In this document: piece after piece, positions 34,698-44,523 of the stretch | Layout: every line of letters begins with the position of its first letter | How positions within the stretch are numbered: the first letter of the stretch is position 1 | Assembly: GCA_905480105.1 (NCBI GenBank) | Contig: CAJQPC010000031.1 | Coordinates: forward strand, 1-60,203 | Source of the DNA: an uncultured bacterium | GTDB taxonomy: Bacteria > Myxococcota_A > UBA796 > CAJQPC01 | Direction of reading: 5' to 3' | DNA length: 60,203 nucleotides | Program-made: the position numbers and the translations under genes | The notes under the pieces: generated by a model | Told to the model about the DNA's origin: nothing | Seen by the model: only the letters and a program-made list of their open reading frames with translations | The model's database searches: none

Positions 34698-37600
34698 GGA
34701 TTTACCCCCTCGCGCAACAGCCTGTCCAGGCCTTGGACAAGCACCCAGCTGGGTCTGTGGGAGTAGCAGCCGTGGTTGTGCCCGCGGTCGGGGTGCATGC
34801 CCTTGAGGTACAGGTAGTACACGCCGCCAATGTGCGTCTCGTAGCTGTACTCCGGGAGGCGTTGCTGCAGAAAGCGGTGCAGCGCCACGGTGTAGAGCAG
34901 GTACTGGAGCACGTAGTGGCTCTCGGCCATGGCCTTTGGGAGCTTTGCGTGGTGATACGCCTCCAGACCATCCCCCAGATGATTGCTCTTGTAGTCGACA
35001 ACGTACCAGCGCTCTTCGTGCAGGAAGATCAGGTCCACAAAGCCTGTCAAAAAGCCACGCAGCCGTGGGAATCCCAGGCTGCGGATTTGCGACGCGTAGC
35101 CCGGGGGCAGACCTTCATCTTGAGCATCCTCCAAAACCTTCGCCAGTGCTTCGGACTCCAGGGCGTGCGATCCAGCACCAGAATGGGTGGCCACCGGCAG
35201 GGTGAACTGCAGCTCGTCCAGCCTTGCCGTGCGCGGGATGTCTTGCAGCGCTAAGTCGGGCGCAAAGGGGGTCTTCAGGATCTCTTGAAGGGCTTGACAG
35301 ACCAGCGGGGCCCAGTGCGCATCAAAGCCGTGGTCCGCTAAGTTCTTAACGACCAAGGGTTCCAGTTCCGAAGGGTTTTGAAAGTCTAGGTCTTCGAGGA
35401 TTTGGTGGAAGAACGTGCCTGCTAGCGCGCCGCGGGGAAAGGTGCTGAGGGTGATGGGCAGCTTGGGCTCAAGCTCCGGACTGGGAAGAGCGGTGCGCTG
35501 GTCGTAGTCTAGTCCCAGCTCAACAATCGGAGAGGGCGCTCCGTGGTAGGGAGCATGGGCTCCGTGGGCCAAGCGGGAGAAGCTACCGATTCGCCAGTCT
35601 GAGTCCAGTGTAAAGGCCGGAGTCTGCGACTCCAGAGTCCTCGCAAGTCGGCCCTGGACATGAAAAGGGGGGACCATGCCGTTGTCTAAACCACGGACTG
35701 AGATGCGCGACGAAGAGGCTGCTGCGATGGTGTCGAGTTCACTTCGCATGCGGGCATCATTCAGGCCCAGGATGCTCTTGCTGCTTAAGTCCAGTGCTGC
35801 CTGCCCCATCCCTGCCCCTGGAGGCTGATGCAAGAGTGCACCCAGTGGGCTGATTTCGTGGTTTCTGAAGGGTCCCCAGTACAGAATGCAGCGATGTCGA
35901 GCTCGGGTCAGGGCCACGTAGAGCAGGCGCAGGTCCTCGGCACGGGTCTCCAGATCGGTCTGAACGCGGTGTGCAGCAAACTCTGCGCTGCCAATGTCCA
36001 AGATGCGTTGGCCGGCTGCATCCTCGTCATGGAAGCAGAGTGTTTCGTCGGTTTTCCCGGTCAGCCGGGCATCCCAGAGGTATGGGCAGTACACCACCGG
36101 GTACTCCAGTCCTTTGCTCTTGTGGATGGTGACCAGCTGCACAGCTTGGGAATCTGACTCCAAGCGCAGTTTTCGGGCCTCAGCGCCGCCTGGGTCCGTG
36201 TCGCTGGATTCACGCTCCAGGCGCATCCAGCGCAGTAGGCTGATTGGGTCGAAGCACTGGCCTACAGCCGCTGTGTTGAGCAACTCCACCAAGTGCAACA
36301 AGTTGGTCAGGCGGCGTTCCCCGTCGACCATCTTCAGCAGGCGCTCTTGGAGTTCTTGTGCCTCCAAGAACTCCCGGAACATGCGGGCCAAGGACTGGGT
36401 CTCCCACAAGGTTTTCCAGCCTTGGAATCGCTGGACCAGGGTGTCCCATTCGCCCTCTTCGTACTCCAGTTGGGCGATCTGATGGGCCTGGTAGCCCATC
36501 ATTTCTGTAGCCAGGGCGCCACGCAATGCGCCCCGGTCCCCTGGATCCAGCACCGCGGCCATGAGAGCTTCGAGCTGGGAGGCCTCGTCGCTGTCCAATA
36601 CGCTGGAGTCTCCCTGGCGTACACTCGGGATTCCCAGCTTTCTTAGGGCTTCCTCGATGTCGATAGCCTGTTGGTTGGTACGCACGAGTACCGCGATGTC
36701 GCCCGGGCCCAAGTCTCGATCTCCCATCGGAAAGCCACCCCGGGTGGCCTGGTCCAGCATGCGCGCAATGTCTCCAGCGACTGCGGGTGGCAGGTGCTTG
36801 TTCAACCACGTCTTGGGTATGGGCGCCTTGTTGCGTTTTGCTGCTTTGAGGGGGATGTGTACGATCTGAAGGGCGGCACCGCCGAAAGCATCCTGCACCT
36901 TGGGTCGGGGGTGCACGGCTTGAAATCCGATTCTGTCGAACACGAAGGGGTGTTCCAGGCGTGCGAAGAGCTGGTTCACTGCTTGGATCAAGCTGGGGTC
37001 CGAGCGCCAGTTTACGTTTAGGGTGAATGTGCGCTGGCCGGCCTCTTTTACGGCCTGCATGTAGGCGAACACGTCGGCCCCGCGAAAGGCGTAGATGGCT
37101 TGCTTGGGGTCCCCGATCAAGAACAGGTGCCCGCCGCTCTTGGCGAAGCAGCTGGAGAAAATCTCATATTGGACCGGGTCCGTGTCCTGGAACTCATCGA
37201 TCAGGGCGGCTCGATAGCGCTTGGCGATGGCCTTGGCCAAGGTCTGTCCGTGCTCTGGATCTCGTAGGCTGTCCCGCAGGCCGTGCAGCAGATCGTCAAA
37301 GGACTGGATGTTCTGTGTCTCTTTGAGCTCCGGAAGCTTGTTGCGAATGTGTTCAACCAGATCCCGCCGCAGACGGAGCAAGCGGGTCTGTTTGTCCTGT
37401 GATGCCTGCCTCACCGCATCCAGGTAGGCGCTGATCTGGTCGATGAGCGGCGTGCCAGGAAGAGACTTTCCGGCGGCTGCTTCGAGCAGGCTTTTGCGTG
37501 AGAACACACGCAGGCTCTCCGGCGGCAAGTGAGGGACCGCGGTGCTGATGTAGTCGTCCACTGCGAAGGCATGACTACGGAGGTTGTCTTCGAAGTAGTC

Positions 37601-38344
37601 CATGCCTTGTAGATCCCATCGCATCTTGAGCAAGCCCGAGAGCAGGGTTCTTCCTTGCTCGCTCCACTGGGATCTGAAGGCTTGGAAGTGGTGCTGTAGG
37701 GCGTCTTCGTCCAGCAGCTGAGTCCCTTGGATCTCCTCGGGGCTTGGCAGAACTGGCAAGTCGGGGTCAGCTGCGCTCCAGGCCAGCGACATGAGGCTCT
37801 CCGGGCCGACTCCTCGGTCCTGCAAGTAGCGTGAAAACACCGGGTCCAGGTCGTGGGTGCGCTTGGACCAGAAGTCCCGAACCAGCTCCCGAAGCAAGGG
37901 CTCCTGGTCGGCGATGAGCTCCGTGTCGAAGAGCACCCCAGACTCAAAGGCGTTCTCCTGCAGCATGCGTTTGCAGAAACCGTGAATGGTGGAGATCGCC
38001 GCCAAGTCAAAGCTGGTCAGGGCGGCCCGAAGACGGCGGAGAGCTTGCGGCCGACCCTCCGGTCCGACGCGCTGAAATAGAGCTTCGAGCAATTCATCCT
38101 GACTGGGAGAGGGGTCCTCGAAGCGCTCCAGAGCGTTTCGCAGCCGGCCGCGGATTCGGTGCTGAAGCTCGGCGGTTGCTGCCTCGGTGAACGTGACCAC
38201 AAGGATCTCTTCAATGCGCAGTCCCTGCTCTAAGAGCAGCCGCAGGACCAGTGTCGTGATGGTGTAGGTCTTGCCGGTGCCTGCACTTGCCTCGATCAAG
38301 GTGGTGCCAGGAGGCAACTCTTGCATGGGGTCGAATGGGGTCAT
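34694..38344 (-). CDS. recB: Exodeoxyribonuclease V subunit RecB
   Basis: RecB of 1216 aa, the 3'-5' helicase and nuclease subunit of RecBCD. I use the ATG in the ATGA overlap with recC. Walker A ASAGTGKTYT is at about 19-28. SF1 motifs follow (LIDEFQDTDPVQYEIF; FLIGDPKQAIYAFRGADV; TIHKSKGLEYPVVYCPYLW). The C-terminal nuclease domain carries the GFVDLIFL and YVVDYKSN active-site motifs, so nuclease activity looks intact. The length matches the family. Confidence 0.96.
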   Translation of the reverse strand: MTPFDPMQELPPGTTLIEASAGTGKTYTITTLVLRLLLEQGLRIEEILVVTFTEAATAELQHRIRGRLRNALERFEDPSPSQDELLEALFQRVGPEGRPQALRRLRAALTSFDLAAISTIHGFCKRMLQENAFESGVLFDTELIADQEPLLRELVRDFWSKRTHDLDPVFSRYLQDRGVGPESLMSLAWSAADPDLPVLPSPEEIQGTQLLDEDALQHHFQAFRSQWSEQGRTLLSGLLKMRWDLQGMDYFEDNLRSHAFAVDDYISTAVPHLPPESLRVFSRKSLLEAAAGKSLPGTPLIDQISAYLDAVRQASQDKQTRLLRLRRDLVEHIRNKLPELKETQNIQSFDDLLHGLRDSLRDPEHGQTLAKAIAKRYRAALIDEFQDTDPVQYEIFSSCFAKSGGHLFLIGDPKQAIYAFRGADVFAYMQAVKEAGQRTFTLNVNWRSDPSLIQAVNQLFARLEHPFVFDRIGFQAVHPRPKVQDAFGGAALQIVHIPLKAAKRNKAPIPKTWLNKHLPPAVAGDIARMLDQATRGGFPMGDRDLGPGDIAVLVRTNQQAIDIEEALRKLGIPSVRQGDSSVLDSDEASQLEALMAAVLDPGDRGALRGALATEMMGYQAHQIAQLEYEEGEWDTLVQRFQGWKTLWETQSLARMFREFLEAQELQERLLKMVDGERRLTNLLHLVELLNTAAVGQCFDPISLLRWMRLERESSDTDPGGAEARKLRLESDSQAVQLVTIHKSKGLEYPVVYCPYLWDARLTGKTDETLCFHDEDAAGQRILDIGSAEFAAHRVQTDLETRAEDLRLLYVALTRARHRCILYWGPFRNHEISPLGALLHQPPGAGMGQAALDLSSKSILGLNDARMRSELDTIAAASSSRISVRGLDNGMVPPFHVQGRLARTLESQTPAFTLDSDWRIGSFSRLAHGAHAPYHGAPSPIVELGLDYDQRTALPSPELEPKLPITLSTFPRGALAGTFFHQILEDLDFQNPSELEPLVVKNLADHGFDAHWAPLVCQALQEILKTPFAPDLALQDIPRTARLDELQFTLPVATHSGAGSHALESEALAKVLEDAQDEGLPPGYASQIRSLGFPRLRGFLTGFVDLIFLHEERWYVVDYKSNHLGDGLEAYHHAKLPKAMAESHYVLQYLLYTVALHRFLQQRLPEYSYETHIGGVYYLYLKGMHPDRGHNHGCYSHRPSWVLVQGLDRLLREGVNP

Positions 38345-41300
38345 GGCTTCCGCTCCGCATACATGTGTCGCAGCAAAGGACCGAAGACCCGCTTGGACAG
38401 GGTGAAGAAGTCCAGGCCGTCGGGCAGTGCCACTGGCAGCCCTGCGTCCCAAGGTGTGTGTTGGCCTAAGACCCGAGCGACCTGCTGCTGCGTGCCGTCC
38501 CCGGTCTCTCGTCTGAACAGCCCGTTGTAGCTCCGCCACTTGCGTTGAGTGGGGTACATCGCGCGGTCTAAGTCACGGGGCCCCTTTGCGCTCAATGCCT
38601 TGCGCGCCCAAGTCCGAGAGGTATCCGGAAAGAACAGCAGTGGATAGCGCTGTCCCAACTCGGAGAGTTGTATCAACTCCTCCAAGATGGGCTCTGGCGT
38701 ATCGACCGGTCGGAAAGCCAAGCACATGATTCCGCCGCCGGTCTCCGGTCTTCCGATGACCATGCTCTTTCGAGGCTCCAGCAGCTGCAAGGCCAAGTGC
38801 TCGACCCAGAGAGAGACCAAGTGGGCTGAGCTGATTCGCTTGTACTGGTAGAGAACACGACCCCAAGGGTAGATGTGGTTCAGGCTGCCAGTCAGAGTCT
38901 GTTTTCCCAACCGGTGGCAGATACTCAACGGAGGCTGAGCCCCGCCAACCACAAAGTCAGATACCGCCTGGGCCAGGGGACCAACCAGGGCGTTCAAGTC
39001 GCTGTAGCGGGTCTCTCCTGGGGTCCCCAGTGGCAGGATACCCTGGGCACGTACGCTCTCGAAGGCCTGCTCCAATGTCTCTCCCGCCAAGCTGCGGCCC
39101 AGGAGGGGTTGAGCGATCTTGTACAGCTCCAAAGCGCTGAGATCGATCGGTTCGCGGTCCTGAATCTCGGCGGCCAGGCCCGGGGGGCGAATCCCCAGGC
39201 CCCTGCGCATGAGGGTTGGGATAGGAGCCGCCCAGAAGCGCGCCAGCTCGGCGATGCTGATCTCTAGTCTGGCCGGCTTGCTTGGTAGGGCCTGGGGGAA
39301 AAAGGGTGGCAGCTGATGCTTTTCCCCCAACAAGGCTTGGGCCCCCTTGAGATAGTCGGAGGCGTAGGAAAAACGGGGTTGGCTGAAGCTGCGTGGCGAG
39401 AAAGGCTGCAAAGGGTGGTGCGAGAGCAGCTTGTCCCGCCAGTCGCCTTTCTCTTGGGTGAGCGGGTCCACCGGTGGCTTGCCGCAGGTCTCCGCGATGG
39501 TGTCCATCAGCTCACTGACCACCACGCTGGGGGGCAGTTCCTTGTTGTCCCGAAGGCCCAACCCCGTGTAGGTCAGGATCAGGCGCTCCCGGGCGGAGAG
39601 CAGACTCTCTAAGAAAAGGTAGCGGTCGTCCTCCCGGGCGCTGCGGTCGCCGATACGCGGTTTGATGTGCATCCAGTCAAAGCCGAGTTGCTGGCCCATT
39701 CGTGGGAAGGCGTGCTCGTCCATGCCCAGTATGCAGACCACACGGAATGGGATGGTCCGCATGGGCACCATGCCGCAGAAGAGCAGTTTCCCACCGACAA
39801 AGCCCGAGGCTGGCTTGCCCTCGTCGAAGGCTGCGCCAACATGGGCTTGGATCACCGCCAAGTCCAGGCTACGTTCCAGACCTTGGGCTTGCGCGTTTTC
39901 CGCCGCCTGGAGCAGTACCTCGCGCAGCTGTAGGTGTTGCCACGCGTTGTCCTCGTTCAGGTCGACCATGCGCTCCAAGCCGGTGTTCAGAGCGCTGCTC
40001 CAGCCAGCCAAATCCCTTGAGTGCGTGAAGCTTTCCAAGGTTTCTCTCAAGCTCTGGACAAAGTCTACGAAGCGGCCCAGCTGGCGGGCGATGCCGCCCT
40101 CGATCTCGTCAAAGGGAAGGATGCCTGACCACATACGCGTTTCATCCCCGCGCATGGCCACCCCCAAAAGCAGTCGCTGGAGCCCGAAGCGCCAGGTGTT
40201 TTGGGGGTCGGCTGGCTGCCCGTGGGCTGCCCGGTGGTCGGCGTCCCAGCCCCATCGGATGCCAGCTTGAGCGCACCACGCCGTGAGCAGGTCCAGGTCC
40301 TGGGCCAGGATGCCAAAGCGTGTCCGGATGCACTCGAAGGAGAGTAAGGCCAGAACCTTGCTGCACTTCGCTCGGCCGCCGACCATGTCCAGGATGGCCA
40401 GCATGGCTTGGGCTGCGGGGTTGCCATGCTTAAGGGAGCGGTCGGCCACCTTGAAGGGAATAAAGCGCGGGTCGTCCTCGGCGCGGTCAAAGACCGCTCG
40501 AACCATCGGCGCCCAGCTTTCCACATCGGGTAGCTGGACGACCACATCACGGGGTTCTAAGCCTGGCAGTGTATCGAAGAGGTGGAGAAGCTGGTCTTGT
40601 AGGACCTGCACCTGGCGCATGGGCCCGTGGCAGGCGTGTACCTGAATGGACTGGTCTTTGTCGCCAAGTACATGGTGGGGGTGTTCGGCACCCCGGCGGC
40701 GAAGGTGCAGCACGTCGCTCTGCACAGCGTGAAGGAGACTCTGCTGGCCGGGATCTTGGAAGAGCTCCGGCATGGGCTCCTGGTAGACCGCTTCCTCCAG
40801 GACCTGCTGAAAGTCCCGGCCCAGCTTGCCCAAGGAAGCCAGCAGAGGGTGGCCCTCTTCCATAGCCAGGGCGTCCTGGGCGACCTGGGGACTGTCGAAC
40901 AGGCCGCGCTGGATTTGCCGCTTGTTCCGGATGTCCGCCCACCAGCTATCGCTCGGATTGAGCAGGTAAAGCTGCACATGAATGTGGCGAGAGAGCAGGG
41001 CGAAGATCCGCACGAACAGCGGAGGCAGAGTGGTCACGCCAAAGACGGTGATGCGCTCTGGTAGACCGCTCAGCTGCGCTTTTGGGTGCACCAGCCTGTC
41101 CTCGAAACGCTGCATGAGTTCGCCAACACTGGGCTGGCCGATGTGCTTTCGTAGCCAGCGATAGAGTACCGGTTGCCAATCTCCCGCCTCTCCGCCACCA
41201 CGAATCCAGCTCAGGCATTGCTCGGCTCGGTAGGTGCCGTATCGATCAAAGACCCGTGTGATTCGCACGGCGAGCTGGTAGCGCTTCAGACCCTTGGGAT

Positions 41301-41649
41301 CTTGGGTGACGTAGCCCTGAAGGGCCTTGAACTCTGGGGTGTGGATGAGTGCATCCAAGCCTGCGAAAACCGCCCAGAGAAGGGATTTGGTATCCCATGC
41401 TTTGAGCTGTTCTTTCTCCAGTTTTAAAACCGTTTCGAAGGCTTGCTGGACTACACGGCCCGGATAGGGAAACTCCAGGTTCGCTGCAATCTGCATTCGC
41501 TGGGCGAGTTCCAGAGTCAGCCAGCGCTCCATGCCGGCGGAGTGCACCACAATCTGCTCTTTGGCGAAGGGATTCGCCAAAGGCTGTTTTAGAGATTGGG
41601 CCAGTGGTTCGAGTAGTGCCTCGACCTGGTTGCTCTTGTAAACCTTCAA
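38341..41649 (-). CDS. recC: Exodeoxyribonuclease V subunit RecC
   Basis: RecC of 1102 aa, the Chi-recognising scaffold subunit of RecBCD. The N-terminus VYKSNQVEALLEPLAQSL and VHSAGMERWLTLELAQRM, the middle VCILGMDEHAFPRM and the late RLGKQTLTGSLNHIYPWGR are typical. The family has an inactive helicase-like fold, so no Walker A is expected. The start is TTG with GGGA just upstream. It is the first gene of the repair operon, about 70 bp downstream of rsgA. Confidence 0.94.
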   Translation of the reverse strand: MKVYKSNQVEALLEPLAQSLKQPLANPFAKEQIVVHSAGMERWLTLELAQRMQIAANLEFPYPGRVVQQAFETVLKLEKEQLKAWDTKSLLWAVFAGLDALIHTPEFKALQGYVTQDPKGLKRYQLAVRITRVFDRYGTYRAEQCLSWIRGGGEAGDWQPVLYRWLRKHIGQPSVGELMQRFEDRLVHPKAQLSGLPERITVFGVTTLPPLFVRIFALLSRHIHVQLYLLNPSDSWWADIRNKRQIQRGLFDSPQVAQDALAMEEGHPLLASLGKLGRDFQQVLEEAVYQEPMPELFQDPGQQSLLHAVQSDVLHLRRRGAEHPHHVLGDKDQSIQVHACHGPMRQVQVLQDQLLHLFDTLPGLEPRDVVVQLPDVESWAPMVRAVFDRAEDDPRFIPFKVADRSLKHGNPAAQAMLAILDMVGGRAKCSKVLALLSFECIRTRFGILAQDLDLLTAWCAQAGIRWGWDADHRAAHGQPADPQNTWRFGLQRLLLGVAMRGDETRMWSGILPFDEIEGGIARQLGRFVDFVQSLRETLESFTHSRDLAGWSSALNTGLERMVDLNEDNAWQHLQLREVLLQAAENAQAQGLERSLDLAVIQAHVGAAFDEGKPASGFVGGKLLFCGMVPMRTIPFRVVCILGMDEHAFPRMGQQLGFDWMHIKPRIGDRSAREDDRYLFLESLLSARERLILTYTGLGLRDNKELPPSVVVSELMDTIAETCGKPPVDPLTQEKGDWRDKLLSHHPLQPFSPRSFSQPRFSYASDYLKGAQALLGEKHQLPPFFPQALPSKPARLEISIAELARFWAAPIPTLMRRGLGIRPPGLAAEIQDREPIDLSALELYKIAQPLLGRSLAGETLEQAFESVRAQGILPLGTPGETRYSDLNALVGPLAQAVSDFVVGGAQPPLSICHRLGKQTLTGSLNHIYPWGRVLYQYKRISSAHLVSLWVEHLALQLLEPRKSMVIGRPETGGGIMCLAFRPVDTPEPILEELIQLSELGQRYPLLFFPDTSRTWARKALSAKGPRDLDRAMYPTQRKWRSYNGLFRRETGDGTQQQVARVLGQHTPWDAGLPVALPDGLDFFTLSKRVFGPLLRHMYAERKP

Positions 41650-41718
41650 CTTATTCCCAGATACCTACATCCTATTTCAAGGCCGGACCAAAAACTGTCC
41701 GCTACCTCGCAGGTCGGC

Positions 41719-42723
41719 TCAGCGTCGCTTGGATCGGCTGCGCATGGCCTCGATCTCTTGGAGCTCCATGGTGAGCTTCAGCCAGGCCTCCCAGCGCTCG
41801 GGCTCGACTGTACCCAGGTTGACTGCGGCGTCCACTGCGCATCCCTCGTCGCCGGTGTGGTGACAGTCCCGGTACTTGCAGCTGTCAGTCAGATCGGCGA
41901 TCTCAGGAAAGGCATCTGCCAAGCCTGCCGAGCTCCACAGGCGCATTTCTCGCATGCCTGGCGTGTCTACGACCAGGGCGCCACTCTCCAACGCGAAGAG
42001 CTCTCGGTGGGTGGTGGTGTGCCGCCCTTTGCCGTCTTTGTCGCGAACTTCTGCTGTGACCTGGACCTGCGCGCCTTTGAGCTTGTTGAGCAGGGTGGAC
42101 TTTCCTACCCCGGAACTGCCAAGCAGACAGATGGTCTGCTGTGCGGCCAGGAATGGCATCAGGCCTTCCAGACCCTCGCCGGTCTTGGCGGAGATGCCCA
42201 AGATGTGGGCGCCGGCGGCGACCTCTTCGACCAAGCGAAGGGCCTCGTCGCGCTGGGCTGACTCGGTCTGGTCCAGCTTGTTGAGCAGAATCACAGGGGC
42301 GGCTCCGCTCTCCCAAGTGGCCGCCAGGTAACGCTCCAAGCGGCGCACATTAAAGTCGCCATCCAAACTCATCATGAGGAAAGCATGGTCGATGTTTGCG
42401 GCGACGACCTGGACCTTCGCGTGCAGTCCAGCGACCTTGCGCACGAAAACGCTGCGGCGGGGCAACACGGCCTCGACCGTGGGGCGTCGGTTCTTGCCGG
42501 TGTTCAGGGCGACCCAGTCGCCAACGCCGGGAAGGTCCAGTGGTGAACTGGAGTGGTGTCTCAACCTCCCGGTGGCCCGAGCCAGGAGCTCCCGCTCACC
42601 GGTGTGGACCCGCCAAGCCCCGCGGTGCTCAGCGACCACACGCCCAGGGGTCCAGCGCCTCTCTTCGAGCGCTGCCAGAGCGCTCTTGAGATCTGGGGTC
42701 CAGCCGAGGGTGTTCAGGTTCAC
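41719..42723 (-). CDS. rsgA: Ribosome small-subunit-dependent GTPase RsgA
   Basis: Circularly permuted GTPase of 334 aa that helps late maturation of the 30S subunit. An OB-fold domain (about 27-90) precedes the GTPase motifs in the permuted order: G4 NKLD (148-151), SAK (178-180), G1 GSSGVGKS (202-209) and G3 DTPG (253-256). The C-terminal zinc site is C282, C287, H289 and C295. All key residues are present. It probably has its own promoter relative to recC downstream. Confidence 0.95.
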   Translation of the reverse strand: MNLNTLGWTPDLKSALAALEERRWTPGRVVAEHRGAWRVHTGERELLARATGRLRHHSSSPLDLPGVGDWVALNTGKNRRPTVEAVLPRRSVFVRKVAGLHAKVQVVAANIDHAFLMMSLDGDFNVRRLERYLAATWESGAAPVILLNKLDQTESAQRDEALRLVEEVAAGAHILGISAKTGEGLEGLMPFLAAQQTICLLGSSGVGKSTLLNKLKGAQVQVTAEVRDKDGKGRHTTTHRELFALESGALVVDTPGMREMRLWSSAGLADAFPEIADLTDSCKYRDCHHTGDEGCAVDAAVNLGTVEPERWEAWLKLTMELQEIEAMRSRSKRR

Positions 42724-42747
42724 CCAAACCCTGTATCCCTGGAAGCC

Positions 42748-43095
42748 TCAGGCTGCGATGCTCAAGACGGGGCGGCGCAGGGCAAGACAGCCGGTGTACT
42801 CCTCCAGCCCGTCCTCGAACCAAGTGACCAGCTCCACTGGAGTTCGAGCGTTCAGCTTTTCAAAGCGCACATCGAGTTCGCGCTCTCCAAACTCGGCCTC
42901 CATCCAGATACGCTGACCGGCGAAGGAGATGGAGCTGTTCACCAGCTCTCCATCCTCTTCGATCTGAGAGCCCGGAATGGACAAAAAGAGCTGCAGACTA
43001 AACCCTTCTGGGAGCAGGTAGCGCATGTGAAGGAAGCCCTTTTTTTCGCTCTGGGTCCAGGCGACCAAACGGCCGAGTGATTGTTGGTGATGCAT
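42748..43095 (-). CDS. Hypothetical protein upstream of rsgA
   Basis: Protein of 115 aa with no family that I recognise. It appears to be a soluble beta-rich protein with acidic stretches. The start at 43095 (MHHQQSLGR) has GAGG 8 nt upstream. The frame continues further upstream, but that part overlaps the MFS transporter gene and is not supported. It is 24 nt before rsgA and could be co-transcribed. Confidence 0.65.
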   Translation of the reverse strand: MHHQQSLGRLVAWTQSEKKGFLHMRYLLPEGFSLQLFLSIPGSQIEEDGELVNSSISFAGQRIWMEAEFGERELDVRFEKLNARTPVELVTWFEDGLEEYTGCLALRRPVLSIAA

Positions 43096-43148
43096 GGTGG
43101 TGACCTCGGGGGGAGCTGACCTTCTTCTCGGATCAGCTTGGGGGTCTT

Positions 43149-44435
43149 TCAAGCCTGGGGTCCAATAAGAGGGGACACCCGGTCCACCCATACTTGTCGA
43201 ACCACCCAGAGACTGGCGGGCAAGAGCAATCCTAAGCCCATCACGGTGATCAGTCGCTGGGGCCCCCATCCTCCGTCTGAAAGGGCGCTGTAGACCGCAG
43301 TCGAGGCCGCAAACATGGCGGTAAAGGCTCCAAGCTCGGCGGCAAAGACCCGGCCCATCAGTGCGTCGGGAACCAGCTGCTGCAAGCGCACCGTGGAAAA
43401 GACCCAAGCCGTCGCTCCGCCTAAGTGCGCCACCACCACGAAAGGCACCGCCCAAGACAAGGTGGGCATTAGACCCACCCCCGCGTAGAAGAAAGCCCCC
43501 CAGGCAAAAGAGATGCCGATCAGCCACTCCATTCGTTTGGCTTGACCACGGGAGAGCCACCTGGCAACGAAGGGTCCGACTGCGGTGCCCAAGCCACGAG
43601 AGACGTAGAGCACCGTCACGCCTATGACGCTGGCATCCTGAGCGCCGGCGGCCAGTCGTGCAAAGAGGGGGTCCTTCTCCGCGTGAAGGGGGCCCTCACC
43701 TAACAAGGTCAGGATCAAGGTGGTTGCACCCGCCACAGACCATCCCATCTTCACTAAAACCAAGGTCCAGACCCTGGGATTGGCCCGGAGATAGGCGGCG
43801 CCCTCGCGCAAGGTTCCGCTGCCTTTTTGCTGAACCACTTGGATGCGGGGCACGCCCAAGAGAAAAAGCACCGAGACGACGTAGGTCGCCGCGTCCACCA
43901 ATAGAGCTGCCTCCCAGCCCAGCAAGGCGGTGGTTAGCCCTCCCAGTGCGGCGCCCAGTGCGAGCATTGCGGACCAGGTCGCTGCGTCCAGGACCCCCGC
44001 AGTCTCCAGGTCCTGTGGCGCGACCACTGAGGGCGTCATTGCACGCCTTGCAGGCTCAAAAAAGGCGCCGAGGAAGGCCTGCAAGGCGACCAGCGCCATC
44101 AGGATGGGCAGGGATGGATGGATGAGTTGTCCCATCATGCCCAGGACCACCACGGCTCGGCCCACGTCGCTTGCGATCATGATCGTCTTGCGCGGGAACC
44201 GGTCGGCCACCCAGCCGGCGATCGGGGTGGCAAGCAGTGGAGGTAGGCTCTTGAGGATCAGGGTTCCGCCCAAGGCCATCGCGCCGTTTCCGCCGATCTC
44301 CCGCAGCAGAGCAACCAGCGCCAGCAGGTTGAACCAGTCGCCCATCAGGCTGACCAAACGGGCGCTATAAAGGCGTCGGTAGGGGGTGTTGCGAAGCAGC
44401 AACCCCAGTGGGCTCAGAGGAGGTGTTGACGTCAC
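43149..44435 (-). CDS. MFS transporter (EntS-like exporter)
   Basis: Major facilitator protein of 428 aa with 12 predicted transmembrane helices. It resembles the exporter group that includes enterobactin exporter EntS and MFS_3 members: an N-terminal RLYSARLVSLMGDWFNLLALV motif and a PIAGWVADRFPRKTIMIASDVGRA loop (the MFS A-like motif). No substrate can be inferred and no siderophore genes are adjacent. The GTG start faces a divergent gene 88 bp away. Confidence 0.88.
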   Translation of the reverse strand: MTSTPPLSPLGLLLRNTPYRRLYSARLVSLMGDWFNLLALVALLREIGGNGAMALGGTLILKSLPPLLATPIAGWVADRFPRKTIMIASDVGRAVVVLGMMGQLIHPSLPILMALVALQAFLGAFFEPARRAMTPSVVAPQDLETAGVLDAATWSAMLALGAALGGLTTALLGWEAALLVDAATYVVSVLFLLGVPRIQVVQQKGSGTLREGAAYLRANPRVWTLVLVKMGWSVAGATTLILTLLGEGPLHAEKDPLFARLAAGAQDASVIGVTVLYVSRGLGTAVGPFVARWLSRGQAKRMEWLIGISFAWGAFFYAGVGLMPTLSWAVPFVVVAHLGGATAWVFSTVRLQQLVPDALMGRVFAAELGAFTAMFAASTAVYSALSDGGWGPQRLITVMGLGLLLPASLWVVRQVWVDRVSPLIGPQA

Positions 44436-44523
44436 GCGCTCTTCGTATCCGGCGGTTTGGTTGCCGGTCGGCTATTCGGCAGGTCTTGTATCCGCGTCTG
44501 CGGTCATCCCAGAGGAGCTGCCC

